Assembly (NCBI RefSeq): GCF_000387765.1
Contig: NZ_ARZA01000236.1
Location: 1-63,530 of the forward strand
DNA length: 63,530 bases
Origin: Caldisalinibacter kiritimatiensis
GTDB taxonomy: Bacteria; Bacillota; Clostridia; Tissierellales; Caldisalinibacteraceae
Reading direction: 5' to 3'
In this document: one piece after another, positions 18,118 to 26,652 of the stretch
Layout of the letters: each line of letters starts with the position of its first letter
Numbering within the stretch: the first letter of the stretch is position 1
Made by a program: the position numbers and the translations under genes
The notes under the pieces: model-generated
What the model was told of the DNA's origin: nothing
The model's database searches: none
The model's input: only the letters and a program-made list of their open reading frames with translations

Positions 18118-19608
18118 TTATAATATATTTTTTATATATTCTAGTTTTCCCATACTCTTTACTTTTAAGTCGTTTATATCAATATCTATGCTCGAAGTTA
18201 AAAATACTTTAATACCATATTTTTCTTCAAGTTGATCAATATATGATTTGTTATTATTTACAATTTTATCATAATGAAATTTATTAATTTCAAATATAAC
18301 AGCTTCAGCATTAGTATGGACTTTAATCCTTTTTACTTCTTTCTCAATAGATTTTATAATATAATGTTCTGAATATACTTTTCCTGTTCCATCACAGTGA
18401 GGACATTTAGCTTGTATTTTAGATGATAATCTGCTTCTAGCTTTTTTTCTTGTCATTTCTACAAGTCCTAATTTAGTTATTCCTAGTACAGTTGTCTTTG
18501 TTCTATCTTTTTTTAGTTCTTTCTCTAAACACTCTAATACTGCTTTTACATCCTCTTCTTCATTCATATCAATGAAATCTATAATTATAATACCTCCAAT
18601 ATTTCTTAACCTTAGTTGTTTTGCTATTTCTTTAGCTGCTTCAATATTTGTCTTAAATACAGTATCCTCTAAATCAATGCTTCCTACATACTTACCCGTA
18701 TTTACATCTATTGAGGTCAGGGCTTCCGTATTATCTATTACTATATATCCTCCGCTTTTAAGCCACACTTTCCTCTCTAGAGCCTTTTTTATCATTGAAT
18801 CAATACCAAAATAACTAAACACATCATAGCTGCTATCAAAATACTCAACCCTTGACTTAAGATGGGGCGAAATAAGTTCTACGAGGTCCACAATGCTATC
18901 GTATTTCTCTTTATCATTTATTATTAGCTTATGTATTCCATCGGTAAATAAATCTCTAACAGTTCTGTGAACTAAGTCCATATCTTTATATATTACCCGA
19001 GGTGCAAAACCTAGATTCTTATCTCTATCTATCTTGGTAAATATTTTAACTAAAAATTTTAAGTCTTCTTTTAAATCATTTAATTCTACTCCATTGGCAG
19101 CTGTTCTTAATATAATACCCATATCATCAGGTTTTATTTCATCAGCTAATTTTTTTAATCTATCTCTTTCTTCCTTATCCTCTATTCTACGTGATATTCC
19201 AATATAATCAGTATAAGGCATAAGCACTAAATATCTTCCAGGCAACGTTATGTGAGTAGTAATCCTAGCCCCTTTGGTTCCAATCGGCTCTTTTATTACT
19301 TGTACCACGAGCTCCTGCCCTGACTTTACTACATCTCTTATTGATATATCCTTTAAATCTACATCTTTATTTAGTAGCATGTCCTTAGGTATAGCATCTT
19401 TTACATAAAGAAATGCATTCTTTTCTAGACCTATATCAACAAAGGCCGCTTGCATCCCTTGTAATACATTTACTACCCTACCTTTATATATATTACCTAA
19501 TATTCTTTTGTTTTTATCTTCTTCTATATAAAGTTCTACCAAATCATTGTTTTCAAGGATAGCTGCCCTATCCTGATTAAGACCACAATCTATAATAATT
19601 TGATTCAT
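18118..19608 (-). CDS. rng: Ribonuclease G/E family endoribonuclease
   Basis: Single-strand endonuclease for rRNA/mRNA processing. An S1-like RNA-binding region (about residues 36-110, with GNIYKGRVVNV and AAFVDIG) is followed by the catalytic core with SIDVNTGKYVG and IIDFIDM supplying metal-binding Asp residues. A Zn-link motif CPHCDGTG precedes the small C-terminal domain. At 496 aa it is RNase G-sized, without the RNase E degradosome tail. GGGAGAGG sets the ATG at 19608. It is followed by rplU, as in many clostridia. Confidence 0.95.
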   Translation of the reverse strand: MNQIIIDCGLNQDRAAILENNDLVELYIEEDKNKRILGNIYKGRVVNVLQGMQAAFVDIGLEKNAFLYVKDAIPKDMLLNKDVDLKDISIRDVVKSGQELVVQVIKEPIGTKGARITTHITLPGRYLVLMPYTDYIGISRRIEDKEERDRLKKLADEIKPDDMGIILRTAANGVELNDLKEDLKFLVKIFTKIDRDKNLGFAPRVIYKDMDLVHRTVRDLFTDGIHKLIINDKEKYDSIVDLVELISPHLKSRVEYFDSSYDVFSYFGIDSMIKKALERKVWLKSGGYIVIDNTEALTSIDVNTGKYVGSIDLEDTVFKTNIEAAKEIAKQLRLRNIGGIIIIDFIDMNEEEDVKAVLECLEKELKKDRTKTTVLGITKLGLVEMTRKKARSRLSSKIQAKCPHCDGTGKVYSEHYIIKSIEKEVKRIKVHTNAEAVIFEINKFHYDKIVNNNKSYIDQLEEKYGIKVFLTSSIDIDINDLKVKSMGKLEYIKNIL

Positions 19609-19653
19609 AAAACCTCTCCCGAAATCCAAAATATTTTCCAAATGAAACAACGA

Positions 19654-20355
19654 TTATAAAGGTGTTGCTATACCTTTCTCACTATCAACGAACAATTCTA
19701 ATCTATGTATCTTGATACTATCTTCAACTATACTTATATCAGTATATTTCTTAAGTAATTTTATTAAATCTTGTGGCTTTAGGTTTCCTCTACTACCTGT
19801 TTTTAAATTTGTTTTTAGAACTATTCTATCATCTTCAAACATTAAAATAGATATATCTTTTATAAATTCTCTAACATTAACTTCTCTATTAACTATTCTT
19901 CCTCTCTTTTTCTTTTTCTTCTTTAGAATTATTTGAGCTTTTTCTAAAAACCCTTTTATATTATCTTCAACATCTTCCTTAGTAATTCCTTCGTATAATT
20001 CAAACTCTATAGCATACATAGCCCAACTTATTTCGGAAACTAATGATTTTTTATTATTAACATACTCTGCTTTTATAATTTCTACTCCCTCAGGTAATAC
20101 ATTATTTAACTTTTTTATAAAATCATCTACATTAATCTTTTTTTCCATTTCAATATCCATATATTCACCTGTGCTAGATATCCCTAAAGATAAAGCTGAT
20201 GCAAGTGAGATCTTAGGATGTGGATTATATCCTTCACTATATTTAATTGGAATATCTGCTCTTCTAAATGCTCTTTGTAACATTCGCATTAAATCTAAGT
20301 GAGAAATATATTTCATATCCTTTTCCTTTTTAAACTTAGCTCTTATTTTTATCAT
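19654..20355 (-). CDS. DUF2344 / radical SAM-linked protein (TIGR03936 type)
   Basis: Family of unknown role that is always found beside, or fused to, a radical SAM protein. The N-terminal block IRAKFKKEKDMKYISHLD, with RAFRRADIPIKYSEGYNPHPKIS, is diagnostic. The ATG overlaps the stop of the radical SAM gene (TAATG), so the two are translationally coupled. A lysine-rich stretch lies near residues 143-152. A link to tRNA or ribosome modification is plausible from the RNase G/ribosomal neighbours, but that is inference. Confidence 0.9.
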   Translation of the reverse strand: MIKIRAKFKKEKDMKYISHLDLMRMLQRAFRRADIPIKYSEGYNPHPKISLASALSLGISSTGEYMDIEMEKKINVDDFIKKLNNVLPEGVEIIKAEYVNNKKSLVSEISWAMYAIEFELYEGITKEDVEDNIKGFLEKAQIILKKKKKKRGRIVNREVNVREFIKDISILMFEDDRIVLKTNLKTGSRGNLKPQDLIKLLKKYTDISIVEDSIKIHRLELFVDSEKGIATPL

Positions 20356-22196
20356 TAGCATACACCACCTGTAAAAGCTTTATTTATTCCACAACCAGTA
20401 CATCCTTGTCTGCAATCTGGTGTAAGTTCACCATTCATAGCTTTTTCATTTTCTCTCATTAAGTACTGCTTTGATACTCCTACATCAATAAAATCCCAAG
20501 GAAGAATTTCATAATAGCTTCTTTCTCTTAATGCGTAAAAATCTGGATTAATTTCAGTTTCTTCAAATGCTTCCATCCATCTATCGTACTTAAACATATC
20601 TGACCAACCATCAAATTTACACCCTTTTTCCCATGCCCTTAATAAAGCTTTTGAAAGTCTTCTATCCCCTCTGGCAAATACTGCTTCTAAGAAGCTAAGT
20701 TCAGGGTCATGATGATTATAAGTTATTTTTCTATCTTTGATGTTATCCTTTAATATATTTATTTTTTCTCTAAATGTATCAATACTATCTTGTGGATACC
20801 ATTGAAATGGTGTAAAAGGCTTTGGTACAAAGCATGACGTACTTACTGTAATTTTTAGATTACCTTTTCTCTCATTTTTAGGGATTTTAAAGAATATATT
20901 TTTTACTTTATAGGCTAATTCTTTGATTCCTAAAATATCTTCTTCAGTTTCTGTTGGTAATCCAAGCATAAAATAAAGTTTTACAGTAGACCATCCTAAA
21001 CCAAATGCATCTGTAACAGAGCTAATTAAATCCTCTTCTGTAATACCTTTATTTATAACGTCCCTAAGTCTTTGAGTACCTGCTTCTGGAGCAAATGTAA
21101 GCCCTGTCTTTCTAACTTTTTGTATCCTTTCTACAATATCCAATGAGAAAGAATCTAGTCTTAATGATGGTAATGATAAACCTATCTTTTTATCTTCAAA
21201 TTCATCAAGTAACTTTATTACTAATTCTTCTAGTTGTGAGTAATCACTTGTACTTAAAGATGAAAGTGAAATTTCTTCATGACCTGTTGCACGAATAAGT
21301 TTTCTTGCTAAATCTACTAAGTTTTCTACTTTTCTTTCCCTTACAGGTCTATAAATCATACCTGCTTGACAAAATCTACATCCCCTTGTACATCCTCTAA
21401 ATATTTCTAACATGACTCTATCATGAACAGTTTCTATATAAGGTACTATAACTTTTTCTGGGAAATATGTTTCGTTTAAATCCTTAATTATTCTCTTCTT
21501 AATCTTTCTAGGATATGAGTCGTCCTTAGGCTCCATACTCTTAATAGTCCCGTCTTCATTGTACTTTACTTCGTAAAAAGCAGGAACGTAAACACCTTGT
21601 AATTTAGTTATTTCTTTTAAGAAATCAGCTTTATTCTTACCTTCTTCCTTCATTTGTTTGTATACATTTAAAATTTCTAAGGTAAGCTCCTCACCTTCAC
21701 CTATAACAAAAACATCTACAAAATCAGCTAAAGGTTCTGGATTGTATGAACAAGGACCACCTGCTATTATTATTGGGTCATCTTCTCCTCTTTCCTTTGC
21801 TAATAGTGGTATATCAGCTAAATGCAGCATATTTAATACATTTGTATAACTCATTTCATATTGTAGGGTAAAACCAATAAAATCAAACTCTTTCAATGGG
21901 TCTTTACTTTCTAATGCATAAAGAGGAATGTTATTCTTTTTCATCTGTTCTTCCATATCTACCCAAGGAGCAAATACTCTTTCACAATAAATTTCTTCTT
22001 CCTCATTTAGAAGATTATATAAAATATGTAATCCTAAATGAGACATTCCCACCTCATATACATCTGGAAAGGCAAAAGCAAATCTAACTTTTACATTGTC
22101 TAGGTCTTTCTCTATTATATTTTGTTCATTACCAATATATCTAGCTGGCTTTTCTACTTTCATAAGTACTTTATCTAAAACTTCTCTGCTTATCAT
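20355..22196 (-). CDS. B12-binding-like radical SAM protein (TIGR03960 type)
   Basis: A 613-residue radical SAM enzyme. The N-terminal part resembles the cobalamin-binding fold found in YgiQ-like proteins (VGMSHLGLHILYNLLN, GEGEEL). The SAM-cluster motif is C269-x3-C273-x2-C276 in GCTRGCRFCQAG. A C-terminal CRQGCTGCG provides three further cysteines for a possible second cluster. Substrate unknown. It is coupled to the DUF2344 gene by a one-base overlap. The start at 22196 is chosen over nearby in-frame GTG/ATG codons because it is spaced best from AAGGGTG. Confidence 0.92.
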   Translation of the reverse strand: MISREVLDKVLMKVEKPARYIGNEQNIIEKDLDNVKVRFAFAFPDVYEVGMSHLGLHILYNLLNEEEEIYCERVFAPWVDMEEQMKKNNIPLYALESKDPLKEFDFIGFTLQYEMSYTNVLNMLHLADIPLLAKERGEDDPIIIAGGPCSYNPEPLADFVDVFVIGEGEELTLEILNVYKQMKEEGKNKADFLKEITKLQGVYVPAFYEVKYNEDGTIKSMEPKDDSYPRKIKKRIIKDLNETYFPEKVIVPYIETVHDRVMLEIFRGCTRGCRFCQAGMIYRPVRERKVENLVDLARKLIRATGHEEISLSSLSTSDYSQLEELVIKLLDEFEDKKIGLSLPSLRLDSFSLDIVERIQKVRKTGLTFAPEAGTQRLRDVINKGITEEDLISSVTDAFGLGWSTVKLYFMLGLPTETEEDILGIKELAYKVKNIFFKIPKNERKGNLKITVSTSCFVPKPFTPFQWYPQDSIDTFREKINILKDNIKDRKITYNHHDPELSFLEAVFARGDRRLSKALLRAWEKGCKFDGWSDMFKYDRWMEAFEETEINPDFYALRERSYYEILPWDFIDVGVSKQYLMRENEKAMNGELTPDCRQGCTGCGINKAFTGGVC

Positions 22197-22349
22197 TTTC
22201 ATCACCCTTAACTATCTTTAGTTTTTTTAATATCAATTTTATAACTAATTTATTTTATATGTTATTATATCAATACATCCCTCTAATTCTATATTATAAT
22301 CTTAAAATAGTCAATTAATTAGTATTTTATTTTTTCAACTACTATTTTA

Positions 22350-23228
22350 TCATTTTTTCTTTTTTATTAGTAGATTTTCTATTTTTATGTCAATACCATA
22401 TTCAATAGCACCATTAAGTAAATCTATTTCATTAATTGTCCCAATTATATTTCCATTATCATCAATAATGATTATAATATGGAATTTTTTAGGCAGAAAG
22501 TTCTTCAAAACTAAATTCACTGGTGCAGATTTAAAAACTATCAAATGTTGAGTTTTCATAACTCTTTTTTTTAATAGTTGCTGCTTTTTTTCAGTAACTT
22601 CTTTAATGAAAATAAAAGCTGCCATTCTTTTTTCTTTATTGGCAGCAATAAAAAGAAATATAGCTATTAGGATTATATACAATCCATTTTCTTTAATACT
22701 ATATATGTAAGTACCTAAAATTATAAACAATACTGAAAAGCCATAAGCTATATAAGTTAAAATTCTTGTAGCTTTTCTAAATCCCAATACATATGATAAA
22801 ACTCCTCTTAATATTCTTCCTCCATCTAGAGGTAAAATAGGAAGCAAATTAAATACCCCCATATAAAAATTACATTTCAGTAGCAATTCTATAAACTCAA
22901 TACTTAAAAAATGATTGATTAACATGAATATCAGAGCTAACAAAAAATTAACCATAGGACCAACCAATGCAACCTTTATCTCTATATTAGGGTCTGGACC
23001 TATTATACTGTCTAATTTTGCAACTCCACCAAATGGAAAAATTTCAAATTCTTTAACCTTTACATCCAACTTATTAGCAGCTAATACATGGGAAATCTCA
23101 TGCATAGTTACTGTTAAAATAATTACGGTTATTTCTGTTAAATATCCAAAATAAATATATATTCCTAAAATTACTAATAAAAACACATTTATCTTAAACT
23201 TTACATTTTTTAAATTTAGAATCGTCAT
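22350..23228 (-). CDS. spoIVFB: SpoIVFB-like site-2 membrane protease (M50)
   Basis: Intramembrane zinc protease; in Bacillus SpoIVFB cleaves pro-sigma-K in the mother cell. Zinc motif H43-E-x-x-H47 (MHEISH) and the third ligand Asp136 in LPLDGGR are present, with several TM segments. The C-terminal region from about 225 resembles a CBS domain (FHIIIIIDDNGNIIGTI), as in SpoIVFB. It lies 15 bases behind the spoIVFA-like gene. No sigma-K gene is visible here, and in some clostridia the substrate differs. Confidence 0.92.
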   Translation of the reverse strand: MTILNLKNVKFKINVFLLVILGIYIYFGYLTEITVIILTVTMHEISHVLAANKLDVKVKEFEIFPFGGVAKLDSIIGPDPNIEIKVALVGPMVNFLLALIFMLINHFLSIEFIELLLKCNFYMGVFNLLPILPLDGGRILRGVLSYVLGFRKATRILTYIAYGFSVLFIILGTYIYSIKENGLYIILIAIFLFIAANKEKRMAAFIFIKEVTEKKQQLLKKRVMKTQHLIVFKSAPVNLVLKNFLPKKFHIIIIIDDNGNIIGTINEIDLLNGAIEYGIDIKIENLLIKKKK

Positions 23229-23243
23229 TACAGCACATCCCTA

Positions 23244-23957
23244 TCACCTAAATTCTGCATTGTTTACAGATAAATGTATAACCTCTAGAGGGTCTATAGG
23301 AGTATCATCTTTCCATATTTCAAGATGCAATAATTTCTTTTGATTATATGTTCTATTAAATCTACCTATTATTTCTCCTTTTCTAATTTCTTTTCCAACT
23401 TCAGCATCTATTTTATTTAACTTCCCATACACAGCTTTAAATTCACCATACTCTATTTCTACATATTTACCTAACATTCCATTTTCACCAGCTTTAATTA
23501 CCAATCCATCCCCTAATGACTTAACTTTCGTGTCTCTTGTTAGAATGTCTACACCCTTATAAAATATTTTCACACCATTTCTCTTGGTTTCTTCCCCAAA
23601 TTCTCTATAAACAATACCTTTTACTGGAGCTATATAACCTTCACTATTTATATTTTGATTGTTAAAAACAAATGTAATTTTATCAGACAGTTTAACCTTA
23701 CTTTTCACAAATTCATAAACTTTCTTACTATCTTCTCTAATATCTGTACTTTTATTTACTGCTTTATCCACTAATCTTATAGCCTCATTAGTAACATCTG
23801 TATCAATCATTTTAATAAGTAGTATGATTAAAATTATAATTATACTTATTACAACTTTTTTTAGTTGGTTTCTATAAAAATTCTTATTCTTAACTTTTCT
23901 ATTACTAGTTACATTATATCTGCGAGGTATTATTTTTAAAAAAGTATTTCTTCTCAA
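23244..23957 (-). CDS. spoIVFA: SpoIVFA-like LytM-domain membrane protein
   Basis: Type II membrane protein with a TM at about residues 32-48 and a C-terminal LytM/M23-like domain (APVKGIVYREFG, then GKYVEIEYG). The metallopeptidase ligands are degraded: the usual H-x-G-x-D site reads YKGVDI, and the HxH near the end reads LHLEIW with only one His. It is therefore probably a binding or inhibitory domain, as in SpoIVFA, which holds SpoIVFB inactive. The TTG start follows GGGGGAT. It is the first gene of the pair. Confidence 0.87.
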   Translation of the reverse strand: MRRNTFLKIIPRRYNVTSNRKVKNKNFYRNQLKKVVISIIIILIILLIKMIDTDVTNEAIRLVDKAVNKSTDIREDSKKVYEFVKSKVKLSDKITFVFNNQNINSEGYIAPVKGIVYREFGEETKRNGVKIFYKGVDILTRDTKVKSLGDGLVIKAGENGMLGKYVEIEYGEFKAVYGKLNKIDAEVGKEIRKGEIIGRFNRTYNQKKLLHLEIWKDDTPIDPLEVIHLSVNNAEFR

Positions 23958-24141
23958 TTTAATCCCCCATTTAGTGTTTTATTATATAAATATTTAGACT
24001 TACCTCCTTTTATTACTGTTTTACTGCTTAATTTATTGTTGCTTATAATGAAAAATCGACTAACGTCGCTCACTTTTATCTAATCACTTTTTATTACTAG
24101 ATATTAACTAAAGTATTTATAATTAATAGCGTACAAAAAAT

Positions 24142-24168
24142 AAAAAAACGGAGGTTCAGCCTCCGTTA
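24142..24168 (-). terminator. Terminator downstream of mgsA
   Basis: aacggagg (24147-24154) pairs with cctccgtt (24160-24167), with a seven-A run on the 5' side that becomes the U-tail on the minus strand. It closes the long shape/division transcript. The 170 bases beyond it hold only a weak hairpin (24058-24069). Confidence 0.88.
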
Positions 24169-24214
24169 CATTTTAACCCTTCCCATTTATTAAACTCACC
24201 AACTATTCATCACA

Positions 24215-24613
24215 TTATTCTTTTACTACTTTTCTCCAGTCTATATCTCCTCTTTCTAATGCTTTAATCAATACTTCTGCTGTGCCAATATTAGTAGCTA
24301 AAGGTACACCATGTACGTCACACAATCTCATAAGCGCTAATACATCGGGTTCATGAGGTTGAGCTGTTAAAGGGTCTCTCATAAAAATTACTAAATCAAT
24401 CTTATTGTCAGCTATCATTGCACCTATCTGCTGGTCTCCTCCTAAAGGTCCTGATAGAAATCTATGCACATCTAATCCCGTTGCTTCATTAATTCTTTTT
24501 CCTGTTGTACCTGTAGCATACAAATTATGCTTCTTCAAAATCTCTTTATAAGCTATTGCAAAATTAATCATAATTTTTTTCTTCTTATCATGAGCAATTA
24601 AAGCTATATTCAT
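24215..24613 (-). CDS. mgsA: Methylglyoxal synthase
   Basis: Converts dihydroxyacetone phosphate to methylglyoxal and phosphate, a bypass that relieves sugar-phosphate stress. Catalytic Asp60 is in [11 protein letters not shown], with Asp80 in [14 protein letters not shown]. Phosphate-binding residues TGTTGKR are at 34-40. The 132-aa length is normal. It follows minE by 76 bases in the same direction, an order seen in other clostridia, and is the last gene before the terminator. Confidence 0.97.
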   Translation of the reverse strand: MNIALIAHDKKKKIMINFAIAYKEILKKHNLYATGTTGKRINEATGLDVHRFLSGPLGGDQQIGAMIADNKIDLVIFMRDPLTAQPHEPDVLALMRLCDVHGVPLATNIGTAEVLIKALERGDIDWRKVVKE

Positions 24614-24689
24614 ATTGAGCCCCCTATTATAGTCATAACAATAAAATAATAGTGTTTATTACAAAGCTTTTATGTAAATGGAAACTAAT

Positions 24690-24971
24690 TTATTTTAATG
24701 CTCTATCCTTCATTTTTAATATAGGAATATTAGCAACTAATGCTGGTATTGGTGTGTCGTCACTTTCTCTTTTAGTTCTTGTTAACTTAACATCTAATCC
24801 TTCTTCATCTATCTCCATATAATCTGATATAACCCTAATAATATCTCCTTTAACCATATCTAAAAACTTTGGTGAAACATGCGCTCTATCATGAATTAAT
24901 ACAAGTTTTAATCGTTCCTTAGCTACCTCTTTACTATTATCATTTTTATTAAAAATCTTAAACAAACCCAA
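24690..24971 (-). CDS. minE: Cell-division topological specificity factor MinE
   Basis: Stimulates MinD ATPase and drives Min oscillation. The N-terminal membrane/anti-MinCD segment is followed by the block AKERLKLVLIHDRAHVSPKFL, and the C-terminal dimer domain has VISDYMEIDEEG. The 93-aa length is normal. Its presence means this sporulating firmicute uses a MinCDE system rather than DivIVA-MinJ alone. It lies 20 bases behind minD. Confidence 0.97.
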   Translation of the reverse strand: MGLFKIFNKNDNSKEVAKERLKLVLIHDRAHVSPKFLDMVKGDIIRVISDYMEIDEEGLDVKLTRTKRESDDTPIPALVANIPILKMKDRALK

Positions 24972-24991
24972 CTCAACTCCTTCCTTTGTAG

Positions 24992-25786
24992 CTATTTTCC
25001 GAAAAATATTTTCTTAAGTTTAGACATCATACCCTCTTCAACATGTAGGTTTAATAATGGTACTTCTTCTCCAACCAATCTCCTAGATATATTTCTAAAG
25101 GCTTTTCCAGCCATTGCTTTCTCATCAGTAACAACAGGTTCTCCTCTATTAGTTGAAATTACTATGGATTCATCATCTGGTACTATTCCTAGTAATTCAA
25201 TAGCTAAAATATCTATCATATCATCTATATTCATCATATCTCCCTTTTGTACCATATCTTGTCTAATTCTATTTATTACAAGTTGAGGTTCATATAACCC
25301 CTTAGCCTCAAGTAAACCAATTATTCTATCTGCATCTCTAACTGCTGATATCTCTGGTGTAGTAACCACTATAGCTTTATCCGCCCCCGCTATAGCGTTT
25401 TGGAATCCTTGTTCAATACCAGCAGGACAATCTATAATAACGTAATCGAAAATCTCCTTTAATTCGTCACTTAATTCCTGCATCTGTTCTGGTGTAACAG
25501 CAGTTTTATCTTTTGTCTGCGCTGCAGGAAGTAAGTATAGTCCCTCATATCTTTTATCTCTTATTAATCCTTGCTTTAACCTACAAACTTTTTCTACTAC
25601 ATCTACAATGTCATATACAATCCTATTTTCAAGCCCTAAAACAACATCTAAATTTCTTAAACCAATATCTGCATCTACAACAACAACTTTCTTGTCCAAC
25701 ATTGCTAGCCCTGTTCCAATATTTGCAGTAGTAGTAGTTTTACCAACTCCACCTTTTCCTGATGTAACAACTATTACTTCTCCCAT
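24992..25786 (-). CDS. minD: Septum-site ATPase MinD
   Basis: Membrane-binding ParA-type ATPase. The deviant Walker A GKGGVGKTTT has signature Lys11 and catalytic Lys16. DADIGLRNLD and DCPAGIE are the family motifs. The C-terminal amphipathic helix MMSKLKKIFFGK is the membrane-targeting sequence. The 264-aa length is normal. It lies between minC and minE. Confidence 0.98.
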   Translation of the reverse strand: MGEVIVVTSGKGGVGKTTTTANIGTGLAMLDKKVVVVDADIGLRNLDVVLGLENRIVYDIVDVVEKVCRLKQGLIRDKRYEGLYLLPAAQTKDKTAVTPEQMQELSDELKEIFDYVIIDCPAGIEQGFQNAIAGADKAIVVTTPEISAVRDADRIIGLLEAKGLYEPQLVINRIRQDMVQKGDMMNIDDMIDILAIELLGIVPDDESIVISTNRGEPVVTDEKAMAGKAFRNISRRLVGEEVPLLNLHVEEGMMSKLKKIFFGK

Positions 25787-25911
25787 ATCTTCATCCTCCT
25801 GACTTATATTTTCTATGGTTTTATATAATTTTTAATCAAATAAGTAATTTATTGTTATCTTCCTAAGGTTATCAATTATACTTTACAAATTATCATCCCC
25901 CTAGAAAAATC

Positions 25912-26553
25912 TCACTTCTTAGGTAAATAGGGTTCAACTATTATTGAATCATCCCTTATATATGCTATTTCTGGCCTCCTGAAAGAAACCTCATCCTCAT
26001 CTGGGCTTCTAGACAATATGTCTCCTATCTTTAACTGTGTTGGTTGTAAATTAAATGCTGCTACTATTGCCTCTTTATTGCCATCGCTACCTGCTATGGC
26101 AACTCCTCTTAATGCTCCTAAGACTACTATGTTTCCTTTTGCTATAACAACCCCACCTGGATTTATGTCTCCTAATATTACTATATTGCCTTCATAATTT
26201 ATCTCTTGGCCAGAACGTATAGTAGCTCTTATAAACTTAGTCTTTCCTTCGTTTATGCCCTGAAAAAAGTTCATATCTTTATTACTTTTATCAATTTTTT
26301 CACTGCTAAAATTGTTATTCTCTTTCTCAATATCAATACCATATTTTTCGCTTATTATATGTTCTAATTCTTCTTTCTCTTTATTAGTCAGTTTTTTTCC
26401 TTTAAAATTTATAACTTTACCTCCACTAAAAAAAGAACCAGCATTCTTTAGTTTTTTATCTAACTGCTCTTTAATTGCTTTAAAATTTCCTTCTTTTATA
26501 TGTATGTATATTCCATCTTTATTTCCTTTAAAAGTTACTAAGTTTCCATTCAT
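25912..26553 (-). CDS. minC: Septum-site inhibitor MinC
   Basis: Inhibits FtsZ polymerisation away from midcell. The N-terminal domain is followed by a linker and a C-terminal beta-helix (IRSGQEINYEGNIVILGDINPGG, read from about residue 115) with the conserved GDINPGGVVIA and LRGVAIAG. GGAGG precedes the ATG at 26553; a longer in-frame upstream extension lacks a ribosome site. It is read from the mre/PBP2 transcript with a 100-base gap. Confidence 0.96.
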   Translation of the reverse strand: MNGNLVTFKGNKDGIYIHIKEGNFKAIKEQLDKKLKNAGSFFSGGKVINFKGKKLTNKEKEELEHIISEKYGIDIEKENNNFSSEKIDKSNKDMNFFQGINEGKTKFIRATIRSGQEINYEGNIVILGDINPGGVVIAKGNIVVLGALRGVAIAGSDGNKEAIVAAFNLQPTQLKIGDILSRSPDEDEVSFRRPEIAYIRDDSIIVEPYLPKK

Positions 26554-26652
26554 TTGACAACCTCCAGTTGTAAATGCTGTTATGTATTTATTCTTCAAAT
26601 TTTTTATAATTCCTTCTTATTAAATAGAAAAAAATAAAATGGTAAGCAGGTA

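Noticed and set aside
24053-24075. Hairpin CGAC/GTCG followed by T-run as a second terminator or small RNA end
   Set aside because: The stem has only four pairs and no transcript is expected to reach it after the strong mgsA terminator.
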